Below, piece after piece: positions 35,059 through 45,599 of a stretch of 64,000 bases of DNA; the first letter of the stretch is position 1, and each line of letters opens with the position of its first letter. Location: assembly GCA_003415625.1 (NCBI GenBank), contig PYIU01000006.1:620001-684000 (forward strand), in the 5' to 3' direction. Below the pieces are notes generated by a model. It worked only from the letters and a program-made list of their open reading frames with translations. It did not search any database and was not told where the DNA came from. Origin of the DNA: Aquanectria penicillioides. Lineage: Eukaryota > Ascomycota > Sordariomycetes > Hypocreales > Nectriaceae. A program made the position numbers and the translations under genes.

Positions 35059-35846
35059 GAGATGCTCTAGTAATATTCCTGGTCCATATCGTCAAGAATT
35101 GGGGAGCCCTTCTCTCAAATAGGGACGGTTTTAGTACAGTTTGAAAATCCACACTACCATCAATCATATACATAAAGCCCTCAATAATGTATTAGCATAA
35201 AATACATATGGATATTCCGAAATATTTTCTCCCTATTTATATTTTATATTGGCGAGTTCCCCGTAGCTGTCGCCCTTGGTGGCAGTTCAGAGGTGGCAAT
35301 GTAACGAATCCATGGGAAACGCGAGCAGGTTAAGAATAGTATATTCAATTGGCACAGGAGTGTTTCGGCAAATTCAGGCAGAAACACATTACAGCAATAA
35401 ACCTTTCTCGAGCTCATGTTATTCGCCGTGTAAGGAGGGAAGCAAGCAATGTACGAGGCGTGGGGTTTACATGTTGGAGCATACCAAGCCAGTGACCCTT
35501 TCACTTCTATTTGGGATATCGACGGTGACCATTGACAATCACACGGGGACAGAGCACTATTCTACCACCGTTATTCACTGATCAATGAATTATGGGGATA
35601 AGCTTGGCACTTTTGATACCATTGGGGGGCCTCACATTGAATAAATTCCAGAGCATGACTATTGCCAACTCCGTCGCTGTATTGCAAGGTCACCATCAAC
35701 CGTCTCCCCTGCTGGATAGCCTATTGGCAATATTTACTTATTATTCAGACGTAATATTACATTTGCTGAAACTTGCACTCCAATCATCCGCCATCTCTGA
35801 ATCATGATCCGCGGTCCATCGTTACTCACTGTCAGCTAAAGAAACA
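35059..35846. other. Intergenic, no gene seen
   Basis: Includes an AT-rich stretch at 35165-35260 and short unrecognised frames. The left end may hold an upstream exon of the Gfd2-like gene, but I cannot establish one. Confidence 0.4.
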
Positions 35847-36960
35847 TCACAAACGAGGCTTGTCAGCCAAATACGTCCCTCCCAGTTTCAGCATTTCTAC
35901 TGCCTCTGTCACCATCTCGTCGACAATATCCTTGGCCGGCTTCACGCTTGTGATTGACCCAGCCACCTGGCCCATTAAGTGTGGCACATCCACGTCGTTG
36001 CCCTCGTCAAAGTCATGCTCGATGGGTACTATTCCACGGCCGCAGAGGTCTTTGATCTTTTCTGGCTGTGCATGCCAGGCGCGAATGTAGTCGTTTGTCT
36101 TCATGCGAAGGGGACGTCCAGATAGCACTAGGGTGCGCTCTGTACCGTCGAAGCTGCACGACACGACCTCTTTCTTGTGTTCTTCACTGCATCCAGCCTC
36201 AACTGATGCAACGAACCTCGTGCCCACCCAAACGCCCACGGCACCTTGCATTAGAGAGCTTGCTAGACTACGGCCTGACGAGATCCCGCCGGCAGCTACC
36301 ACGAGGGCACGCTGACCGTTGAGCAGTGGAGGACGGTACTTGCTGGCCACGTCTACAACAGCGGGGATGAGGACCGAATTGGCGATATTGCCAGTATGGC
36401 CACCTCCTTCGCCGCCTTGTGGGCAAACCAGGTCGACACCAAGATCCAAGGCCTTGGCCTACGAAAACAAAGATTGCTCGTCAGCGACGACATTGCGACT
36501 GCTTTTCAATGTGACTTACCGCATGCTTTGGGTGCCCGACCATGTTCATGACCAGAATTCCATTCTTGTGGAACTTCTCAATGACGTACTGAGGTGGCAC
36601 GCCCACAGCGGAAACAAACAGCTTAGCGCCGCTCTCGATGATGATGTCGACCAGCTCATCAAGCTTGCCACCCGTGTAGTCATGGTTTGTCTTGCGCGCA
36701 TTCCCACCAAGCTGCGGCAGGGCCAGGTCGACGCCAAACGGCAAATCGGGCCGCGAGAAGTTGGCCTTCATCTCAGCGATGATGTCGCGCAGCTGGTCGG
36801 GGGTGTACTGGAAGCCACCGATGACGCCGAGCCCACCGGCGTTGGAGACGGCTGCAGCCAAACGGCCGCCCGAGGTGCGCGCCATACCAGCGAGCAGGAT
36901 TGGGTGCTGAATCCCCAGAAGCGTCGTGAGGGGCGTTGTAATGGGGCCGGCGGGCGCCAT
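35847..36960 (-). CDS. Nitronate monooxygenase (2-nitropropane dioxygenase family), two exons
   Basis: The exons are 36960-36520 (147 codons) and 36458-35847. The intron is 36459-36519 (61 nt; GTAAGT, CTGAC branch, TAG) in phase 0, giving about 350 residues, normal for the family. The enzyme is an FMN-dependent TIM barrel that oxidises alkyl nitronates such as propionate-3-nitronate, detoxifying plant or microbial nitro compounds, probably in the cytosol. Motifs: HPILLAGMARTSGGRLAAAV (19-38), SNAGGLGVIGG, the FMN loop GGEGGGHTGN (162-171), VVAAGGISSGRSLASSLM and GAVGVWVGTRFVAS, which binds the FMN phosphate. The ATG at 36960 was chosen because the family begins just ahead of this barrel strand. 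A (CAAG)n repeat lies about 130 bp upstream. The gene looks intact. Confidence 0.92.
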
Positions 36961-37985
36961 GTTGAACGTACGAGAGGAGGACGATGTGTGTAAGTGACGG
37001 TTCAAAGGCCAAGTACCGGAATATCGGTGACGGGCCAGGCGCTTGCAATCCCCTTGGGCGATACGATATAATAGAGAGATGTGCGAAACAAACAAGCAAG
37101 CAAGCAAGCAATGCGGTAAACAGAAAATACGCTGCCAACTCGTCCGATGTTCAAGGCCAGAGAGCTGTGCATCGACCGCCTCCACCACCGCAGCCAACAG
37201 TGTGGGGTTGCAGACGCGTATTTAATTCCCAACGAACCGAGATCATGGGGGCGCTGCGCTTCGAATGCACAATCCATTTGCGGGGAAACCCGAGGTACTA
37301 CCTCCGAGGTACTTTCCAGCTCGGGGAACCAACTCGCCGCTCCCATGTGGTTAGCTAAGCTGTCTTATTGAACTGAGTTCCCGTCCTGTCCCTACTCAGC
37401 ATCTAATTCTCCTCAGTCTTGAACGATACCCTGGAAGTGATGGTTTGATACTTGATGCATCACTCATAGGTTAGACATAATATTCACTCTGTTTTTCCTA
37501 GGCTAGATAAATATGTTTCAGCGATGACACTGCGATTCCACATGAGACAGAATCACTCCACTTTCGCTTGCTTGCTTGCTCACCTGCTTGCTGGTGCATC
37601 CTCCGCGCCCTTGCAAGACATATATCTAGTATCTAGATCACAGAATGGCGTATGCGTATTAGAGCCGGATTCTATTGTTCCGGGATTCATCCCTCAGCTC
37701 GGCCGCCAAGTATGCATTTTGCTTGTATGCTTGTTCTGACTTCCCTCCCATGCTAGCCATGCATGCATTTGCCTGTCTGCGTCTCCCTCTGCCGTTTGGT
37801 ATCATACATCAGCTTTATATCGTTAATACTATGCCCCATTGCTCTCAACGTCTTTCATAATTGTACAGCGCCAAAAAAAAAAATGCAAGTTGGTTTTCTC
37901 TGGACCATTTGCAGTGCCCTCGCGCATTCAGTGGCCCCCAACATGGAAACCCCTTCATCCCGTTTGCTTCGTATAATCCTATCTC
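36961..37985. other. Intergenic, with CAAG/CTTG short repeats
   Basis: Holds the nitronate monooxygenase promoter, a (CAAG)n array at about 37090-37111 and (CTTG)n at about 37567-37590. No gene is supported. The right end is the 3' flank of the next gene. Confidence 0.5.
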
Positions 37986-39334
37986 TCATCCAAAGTTTGG
38001 TAGCCTCGCTGGGATGAATGCCGTGTCCTCGGGTGGTCGTTTTTTATCATCCCTTGGCCAGCCCACATCTGCCTCGGGTGTTGTTTTTGCCGGCCGATTC
38101 GGCATGTCTGGCTTGTCGGTCTCGCCGACTGCCACAGGGGGAATATCTTTGTCAGGCTCGGGCTCATAAACCTCATCTTCTGCTACAATAGGTTTGGGCT
38201 CGGGAACGGATCGGAGAGCTGGGCTTGTGCCGCCAAGTCCCTTCTCGACTGCAAGTTGTGCTGCGGCAGCTTTCTTCCTGGCGACCTCCTCGTCCTCTTC
38301 TTTCTGCAGCCTATGCTCCTCCATTTCGAGTTCGTGAAGTGACGGCACATCGTCGATGTCTGGTGTGGCAGTAAGGGACGTAGGTTTATGATTAGGCCGA
38401 AGTGAATCTCGAGAGGAAACCCGAAGCGAGTCCCTCGATCGAACCGAGCCCAGTGTAGTTCGCGATACCGTTCTCGACACCGATAGCCCTCTCACAGGTC
38501 CTTTTCCTTTTCCATGCGTTATCCCGCTTCCTCCACTCCTCCCACTGCGGTCATCCTTCCTCACCATGTCATAAGTAATTTCATCGTCAAGCGGGATCGC
38601 ATCTTCTTCGCCCTCGCCATCACTAGGAAAGAGATCTCCCCGCGATCGGTAAGAGTCAGAGGTGCCGCCCGATCCAGTCGTTCCACTCCGCTTTCTAGTC
38701 ACAAGCAGTTCGCCGTGGCCTGAGTCATCATCTGATTCCAAAAGAGGATCTGCCTCGCCATCCTCATGCCTCTGGGGATGGTCTTGCAAGTCGGCCGCGC
38801 TTGGTTTGTATCGTAATGTGCCGCCCATCTTCCAGGGAAGCTTGCTCAGAAACCCAATTGGTTGGGTGCTCGGGATGATCGTAGGGTCATGTTCGCTCGT
38901 CATTCGTCGCCCTCCTCTAGTTCCATAGCTCATGCCTCGCTTTCTTCGAGGCTGTTCCGATGTCTCTCCGGTAGCTGGCTTCCTCTGACTACCTGTACCA
39001 GCAAGTAGCCGGTCCCAGTCCTCGTTGCTCCAGGTTCCAAACATGCTACCATTTTGTTCCTCCTCGTACCAGTCGTCGTAGAAATCAAAGCTATATTCTG
39101 CCCTGCCCGAGTGCGCTCGCGTTCCCTGCGCTTTCGCAGGCGCTCCTCTGGGTCTCCCAGGCAGACTGTGGTGCATTGCTCGATGGAGTCGACGAGAGAT
39201 GAAAAGCAAGGATTAATGTAGTTGTGCTGAAAGGACCATATTCCCGCCGCAGCATTCTCGGTTACGGCCTCGGCGTCGTGGGTGATCTGGTTCCAGCGCT
39301 GTCGCAAGCGCGGATCCTCGAGGAAGGCGGCCAT
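37986..39334 (-). CDS. Hypothetical, largely disordered fungal protein (apparent frameshift)
   Basis: I do not recognise a named domain. From the ATG at 39334 the N-terminus (AAFLEDPRLRQRWNQITHDA, then FQHNYINPCFSSLVDSIEQC) is well structured and looks conserved. A basic stretch (RLRKRRERERTRA) leads into SFDFYDDWYEEEQNGSMFG, which lies in a neighbouring frame. One added G in the short G-runs at 39101-39103 or 39106-39108 unites them, giving about 450 residues. The remainder is polar, rich in Ser, Arg, Asp and Pro, with RSRDSLRVSSRDSLR-type repeats and a charged coiled stretch (ELEMEEHRLQKEEDEEVARK). Such composition is common in fungal regulatory or trafficking proteins. No function is inferred. 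Confidence 0.65.
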
Positions 39335-40430
39335 GGTGTGGATCGGAAGTATGACGTCGCGGGCATGGGCGAAGGGTGGCAGTATAACGTCCTAGAGATG
39401 GGTGTAGGTAGTAGCTTGGCGGAGTATCGCAGTACCACGATGTGGTGCTAAATGAGACAGAACAACATAGCAAGAGGTGGCTCTCCGGTGATGAGGAGAC
39501 TCTGATGCAAGATGAAGAGAGATGAGGTAGGATGGGATCCCATGTCGCAGGACAGCGGTAGGGTGGCACGTGCAAAGCCAAGTGTGATGGCTAAAACGGT
39601 TGGGTGGTTGGGCAAAGGTACTTCACAGCTACGCTGTTTCGTCGCTTGTGGCTTAGTGCCCTGCTGATCACCACAGCAATTGCCCGCCAGAACGTCGTCT
39701 GGAACTAGCTACTGTAGGTACCCATGGAATCTTTCAGTCGCCTTTGGAACAGGGAGTGCGGCAGAAGTGGAGTTTCTCCAATCATTCACAATTGAAATGA
39801 GCAGTACTTGGCACAGGATAATGCACTGTGTGCAGCGCATAAGGGTCCGTAACAGAGACTCGCAGTCGGAAACCCTATGTCACATTCAGAGCCTTTGACG
39901 TCAAGTCATAGCTCGGCGACATAGCTAGCGTCCTTTCAAGCGCAATCAATTCCCCTTACGAATCGCACGCTTCGGGTCAATTGACATTGGAATCGATGCG
40001 AGAATGTTACATTGTCGTGACAGAGGGTATCAAAATACTCACGCTTCATTCCATTCTAACACATGTAAACTCCTGCAACACCTTGTGAGACGCATATAGC
40101 GGGAGCCTTAGGCCCTGATCGGCTCGCGAACTTGACTTTAGAAACTGAACTTTAGGACCGGGGTTTGACGCTAAAATGTCGGTCTATTCCCAAGTTAGTA
40201 GGGATCAGCACATAATAACAGGGGAATCCTTGCCCATAGACCTTAAGGAAAAGTTATGTAAAGTCCTCAATGTACCCTTCTGAAGCTAAACCAAGAATAG
40301 AAAGGTTGCCAAAAAAGAGTCTTCAAAAATCACATTTTCCGGCCGGAAAGTTAGCTTTCAAAAGTTCTAGCTTAAAGGTGGTTTTTACCGGAAGTTTAGG
40401 TCTTTAATCGAAAGGCTAATAAGGCTAACT
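39335..40430. other. Intergenic edge next to the AT-rich block
   Basis: Normal composition to about 40150, containing the promoter of the upstream minus-strand gene. 40300-40430 has short inverted motifs (TTTCCGGCCGGAAA at 40337-40350) and grades into RIP-type sequence. No gene is seen. Confidence 0.5.
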
Positions 40431-40849
40431 GCCAGCACTAGCTCTATAACCCTACCTTACCAATATAAAGATAACTAAAATAGATACATACAATAGCCTT
40501 AATAAGCTATTAAAAGAAATAATAAACAGTCTAGCAATAGAATTAGCTATTAATTTCCTTAAGGCAATAGAAAATAATAGTACTGTATTGAAATCTGGCC
40601 TTTAAGCGATTATTAACCTAAGAGGTCCTATAGTAGCTTTTTAAAAGGCAGAAATGCTACTTAAAGGGTACAATTAGGCATTTAAAGAGATATTTTATAT
40701 CTTATAGCTAGCATTTAATAACTTAATTAAGTAATTAAGTTAAAATACCTTTATTTAGGGCTTAAAATATTAATCCCTTTAGCAAAAGGTTATAGTGTTC
40801 CTATATATTATTAGCTAAAGTAGCTTATAGAGGAATGCTATATACTTCT

Positions 40850-41760
40850 TTAGAATATCTTAAAGCACTATATTATTAATCTTTTATACTATTATTAAAG
40901 CCTTTTGCCTTCTTTATATTTCCTTTATTTAATAGCCTAATAATAGCTTCCTTTACCTAAAGACTATAGAATAAGGAGCTTTATATTTCTTTTATAGCTA
41001 TATTAATGCTATTAATAGAATGTATATTAATGCTGCTATTTTAGCTAAAAAGTTAAAGAAATAGTATAATAGAAAGTTATTAATTACTTAAAATATACTA
41101 TATACAGTAAAACTTAATGGAATGTTTTTTTATATATTAGTTAGGGCAGAAGGCTTAATTAATAACTTAACCTTAATGCAGTATGCCCAATTAAAAATCT
41201 TTAATATTTCAAAAAGCTAGTTTTATTTTAGTAATACTAGCTTTAGAAAATAAGCTAGGCTTTTAATGCTATATCTAAAAGTAAGATATTACCTAAAGGA
41301 GTGGGCTTTTAAAGCAAAAGGGCTGTAAAATAAAAAGGAATTATATAACCTATAGTACTTATATTTTTGGGTTATTATAGAGTTAGTCTTTAGTAGAGTA
41401 AAAAGGAAGTTTAGAATACTAAAATTGTTAGCTCTAAAGTACAGTCTTAAGGAGTAGGTTCTTCTTATATATGTATATACTGGCCTTTGGAACTTTCTAA
41501 AGGCATTTAAGGTATAGGATATTAAAGAGATCTTTAAGGTAGAGAAAGCTTTTTTTAAAGAAGTTAAGAATTGGGCTAATAGGGAGATTAATGCTATAGA
41601 TAGGGTGATTTTAAGAGAAAAAATTATAGACTAATAATAGAAAGATTATTGTATATATATATAAGATATTTTTATTATAGAGGAATAGCTTAAAGAGCTT
41701 AAAGAAAAGAAATAAAAGAGGTTTATAGTAATAATAAAAGAAAGTAAGTTATAGATATAA
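40850..41760 (+). pseudogene. PIF/Harbinger transposase remnant (DDE_Tnp_4 type)
   Basis: Ignoring stops, one + frame reads the DDE_Tnp_4 order: a VRAEGLINN-like WEGSANDxRV segment (about 41145-41170); FYFSNTSFRK.ARLL, equivalent to YYLxDAGFPxxPG (41221-41255); YLKEWAFKAKG (about 41295); ELYNL..LYFWVIIELVFSRVKRKFRIL (about 41338-41425), equivalent to the NxRHSxLRxxIERxFGxxKxRFxIL end; and a YSLKE.VLLIYVYTGLWNFLKAF tail (to about 41510). A charged coiled extension follows to about 41710. Stops lie at RIP-type positions. Harbinger transposases are cut-and-paste DDE nucleases. The termini of the element were not found. Confidence 0.65.
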
Positions 41761-43080
41761 AGTTAAGTTGAGTTTTTAGTAGGGAAAAAATAGTGCCTTT
41801 TTTAGTGTTTTGGCCTATAACTATAGTGGCTAGATAATAGCTAGATTTAGGCTTTTTGCCTATAGATTGTAATGCTACCTTTATATAAACTAAATAACTA
41901 TACATTAAAGTAAGAAAATAAATAAAGGATATATTATTTAAAAGCGCTCTCTTTAGGAATTCTATTAATATATATTATATACTATCTAAAGCTTATAGCT
42001 TATAGGAAATTTAAAGTAATATTGCAATAGTTATTTGCATTTTAAAAGAGGATATTATATTAAAGCAAGTAGGGAGTAATGCACTAAAAATTAAGGAAAA
42101 CTGCACTATAAATTAATATATATTACTATAATTTTAGTGCACTATTCCCTATTGTTACTATTGCTATAGGTCTTGTATTATCTTTACTAGTAAAATCCTT
42201 ATTAAAAAGATACTTAAGAAACACTTAACAATTTAGCATTAAAAAGATACTTTAAATTATATAATTTTACTACTATAGATAATATTAACCTAAGGAATTA
42301 TAATGCTAAAGTTATATTATATTTTTCTTTAAAAATGTAAATATTATAGTATTATAAAGTTGCTAATAAATTAGCTGCTGCTAAACTTTAGTAGTTAAAA
42401 TGCACTCTGTTTTATAATAGCAGTAAATTTTATTAACTTTAATACTAAAAGCTAGCCTATTTTTAACTTCCTTTATCTATATATATATCCCTTACAATAC
42501 TAAAGAAAACCAGTCTCTATGCCATTTTAAAGCCTAAAATGCTGTATGTATTATATATTAATTGCTATTTAGACTCTTCTATTACTTATAATAATGCATT
42601 ATAATTTTTACAGTTTTTTAACTTCCTTTAAACCTTTTAGAATATTATAACCTTAAACTTATTATTTAAGCTATTATACTAAATTGCAGCTATAAGGTTA
42701 TACTATATAGCCTTATAAAAGGTATCTATTTTATCCTTTAATGCATCTTTTATAAATCTCTTTTAAATATTTCTAATAGCTATTTTTAGGTTTAAAGAAC
42801 CGCTTAGCTAATTTAATAACTGCTAGGCAGCAATAAAAGAAGTAATAGTTTAGTTAATAGTTCCTTTACTAGTAATTTTCTAGCTTCTATACAGTCTTTT
42901 TAGTAGTGGCTAACTTAAGCTACTTTAAGATAGCAATAAAGGCATTAATTGCTTCCTTTAGAATAACTGCAACCTTACCTAATAAAGTAAAAAGGTTATA
43001 TTTAATATAGATTTATTTGCTTATACTTAAGAGTTTAACTAACTATTTTAAATAATTAAGTTATTATTACTACTCTTAAT
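41761..43080. other. RIP-mutated sequence, not assigned
   Basis: AT-rich with scattered GC-containing words. It may contain the second (Myb-like) gene and the right end of the Harbinger element, but no motif could be read with confidence. Confidence 0.35.
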
Positions 43081-43878
43081 ATTATATATATAGATTATAT
43101 AATAGATAGTACTTTTAAATAGTTAGCCTCTATATCTTTTAAATAAAGGTCAATAATCTATAAGTATATTTATACCTTAGGACCTATTATTATAGTAGTC
43201 TTAAGATATAAGTTAAGTAAAGTTTAATATATAATTAATTATTACCTATAGTTAAGCTATTAATTTTAATATAATTATAGAGCCTATATATATACTTTTT
43301 AATATAACTATAAGATAAATAATATAATAGTTTTATTATTAAGATTATTATTTTTAATATTATTTATAATAGAATAAATAAACTATAATAAATAGTAGTA
43401 ATTGCTTCTTTCTATTATATAGCTATAGTTTTTATTAATTATTTAAAAGTTAATAACTTATAAAAGGATAATAAAAATACTAATAAAATTACTAAAATTA
43501 ATAGTAAGAGCTAAATAAATAAAACTAGCTAATTTAAAAAGGAATTCTTTCTCTTTTAAAACTAAACTTATTATAGTTTATTTATTTTATTATAAGTAAT
43601 ATTAAAAGTAATAGTCTTAATAATAAAACTATTATACTATTTATCTTATAGTTATACTAAAAGGCATATATATAGGCTCTATAATTATATTAAAATTAAT
43701 AGCTTAGCTATAAATAATAATTAATTGCATATTAAACTTTACTTAACTTATATCTTAAGACTACTATAATAATAGGTCCTAAGGTATAAATATACTTATA
43801 GATTATTAATCTTTATTTAAAAGATATAGAGGCTAACTATTTAAAAGTACTATTTATTATATAATCTATATATATAAT
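43081..43878. mobile_element. Foldback/MITE-like element with 311-bp inverted arms
   Basis: The left arm (43081-43391) and the right arm (43568-43878) are reverse complements over exactly 311 positions with no gap. The differences I saw are transitions (C/T, G/A), as expected if RIP hit each arm separately. The spacer is 176 bp (43392-43567). No transposase is inside. The outer ends begin ATTATATATATAGATTAT. A transcript would form a long hairpin. It could be a MITE or foldback element, or the two long terminal inverted repeats of an internally deleted DNA transposon. No target duplication was evident. Confidence 0.85.
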
Positions 43879-44981
43879 AAATGCCTTTAGATTAAAAGAA
43901 AGATTACTATTTATAATAGTAAAAACTAAAATTAAATCCTTAATATTTACTTTATATTTACTTTATTTATTAATTATTTTTATTTATTTTATATAATTAT
44001 AGTATTTAGCTATTAGCTTTTAAATTTTTAATAAAGTTTTTAAATCTTTATATAGACCTATAGATTTCTTTATTATTTTCTTTTAATTCTATATAATCTT
44101 AATAAAATTTAATTAGCTTAATAGCTATTAGTATTAATGCATAAAGTATTAAGGATATAGTTAATTAAATAGATTATTAATATTAATAATAGTAAAAAGG
44201 GATCCTTTTTTATTAAAAGCTAACTTTAATAGCCTAATTATTAATTTCTTTATTATGCTATTAGGCTTATAGTACTTAAAGAAGCTAGCTATTATAGCCT
44301 TATTAAATTGCTTTTTTTTTAAAAGAAAGTTATTAATAGGCTATAAATTTATATATTAATATACTATATTATCTACCTAAAGTATTAATAAAGGTGCCTA
44401 TTTTAATAGGCTAAAAGTAAGTATATAAAATAGTTAATTGCTTTTAGTTAATTTACTTTAAAAGAGTTTAGATTTAATTTAAGCTATAATAGTTTTAATT
44501 AGCTTAGCTTTATTAGCTATTAAATGAGCTATTAACTTAAATTTCTTTACTTTTGCTATTTAAATTATTAATTTCTTAATTTTATTATTTTAGCTATTAC
44601 TAATAGTATTAAGGTAAGTAATTAAATTATTAAAAGTAAAGATATTAATAGCTTATTTCTTAACTTTATTAGCAACTTTATAAAATCTAATATTAATAGA
44701 TTTAGTATTAGCCTTAAGCTATTCCTTAAGTTAGGCAACTTTATTCTTTAAAGTTTTAATTTTAGTTATAGCTTAATAGGTATTAATAGCTATATTAATT
44801 GCAATAGCTTTTATAATAAATAAGTTATTTTTAATAGAGTAGTTATATTAATTTAATATACTAATATCTATTAAATAATTATACCTTATAGTAATAAGAT
44901 ATTTAATAGCTAAAGTATTAATTGCACTATAAGGATTAATAAAAACTATAGCTATTGCCTCCTTCTTTTTAGGCAGCTTAA
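43879..44981. other. RIP-mutated sequence, not assigned
   Basis: AT-rich, no readable domain. It lies between the foldback element and the left LTR. Confidence 0.4.
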
Positions 44982-45364
44982 TGAGTTAGGGTCTAGGGTA
45001 ATGTGGATCAATCTATTATTAGGATGGTTAGGAAGATAAAAGGGACCTTAGAGATATAAGAAATAAATAGGCAGTTTTCTTTAATTAATTTTTATTTTTG
45101 AAATTTTAAATTCCTTGCATTTAGACCCTATTGAAGTCCTAGTGTAGCTTCTTATAATATTACTTTATTTATAACTTTCTGCCCTATTTTCTTTCTTTCT
45201 TTTCTTTAAGGGATACTTTAAAGCATTTAATTAAATGCTTTAATACTCTTTTAAGTTATTTATAGCTACTTAAGAAGGCTATTCGGTCTTTAATTAAACC
45301 TACTTACTCTATACCCTTTTGGGTAGGGTGTGTATTTTAGCTAATGTCTTTATCTATTAATACA
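44982..45364 (+). repeat. Left LTR of the gypsy element
   Basis: Begins TGAGTTAGGGTCTA and ends TAATACA, so it has TG..CA boundaries. It aligns without gaps to 58397-58779. Differences are transitions, for example TGTGGATC here against TATAGATC there. It contains the palindrome GCATTTAATTAAATGC at 45223-45238. Confidence 0.88.
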
Positions 45365-45599
45365 TTTAGAGGTTATAGTAGGGAGAAGCCTTTAAGTTAT
45401 TTAAAAAAACACTAAAGTGTTTAATTAGACTCTTTAGTAATACTTTTAAGCTATTATTAAGAACCTAAAGAAGTGGTAGATAATTGATTATAAAGATTTA
45501 GGAATTCTTAGATATTAGAAAATCTATTACTTCTATAAAAATAGGGGGCGCTAAGATTAAAAATAATACTAAAGGTAAGTAAAGATATTAATATAAATT

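Noticed and set aside
41723..41905. 60-codon open frame on - in the AT-rich block
   Set aside because: It is antisense to the Harbinger extension; an open frame arises there because former sense codons became stops only on the other strand.
41760..41910. Possible DUF3435 (Starship captain) zinc-finger segment
   Set aside because: A Cys-containing stretch after the Harbinger domain looked suggestive, but the C-x2-C spacing is wrong and the upstream motifs are clearly DDE_Tnp_4, not tyrosine recombinase.
44984..44998. TTAGGG near the left LTR start as a telomere-type repeat
   Set aside because: It occurs once per LTR, not in tandem, and is explained as the LTR terminus TGAGTTAGGGTCTA.
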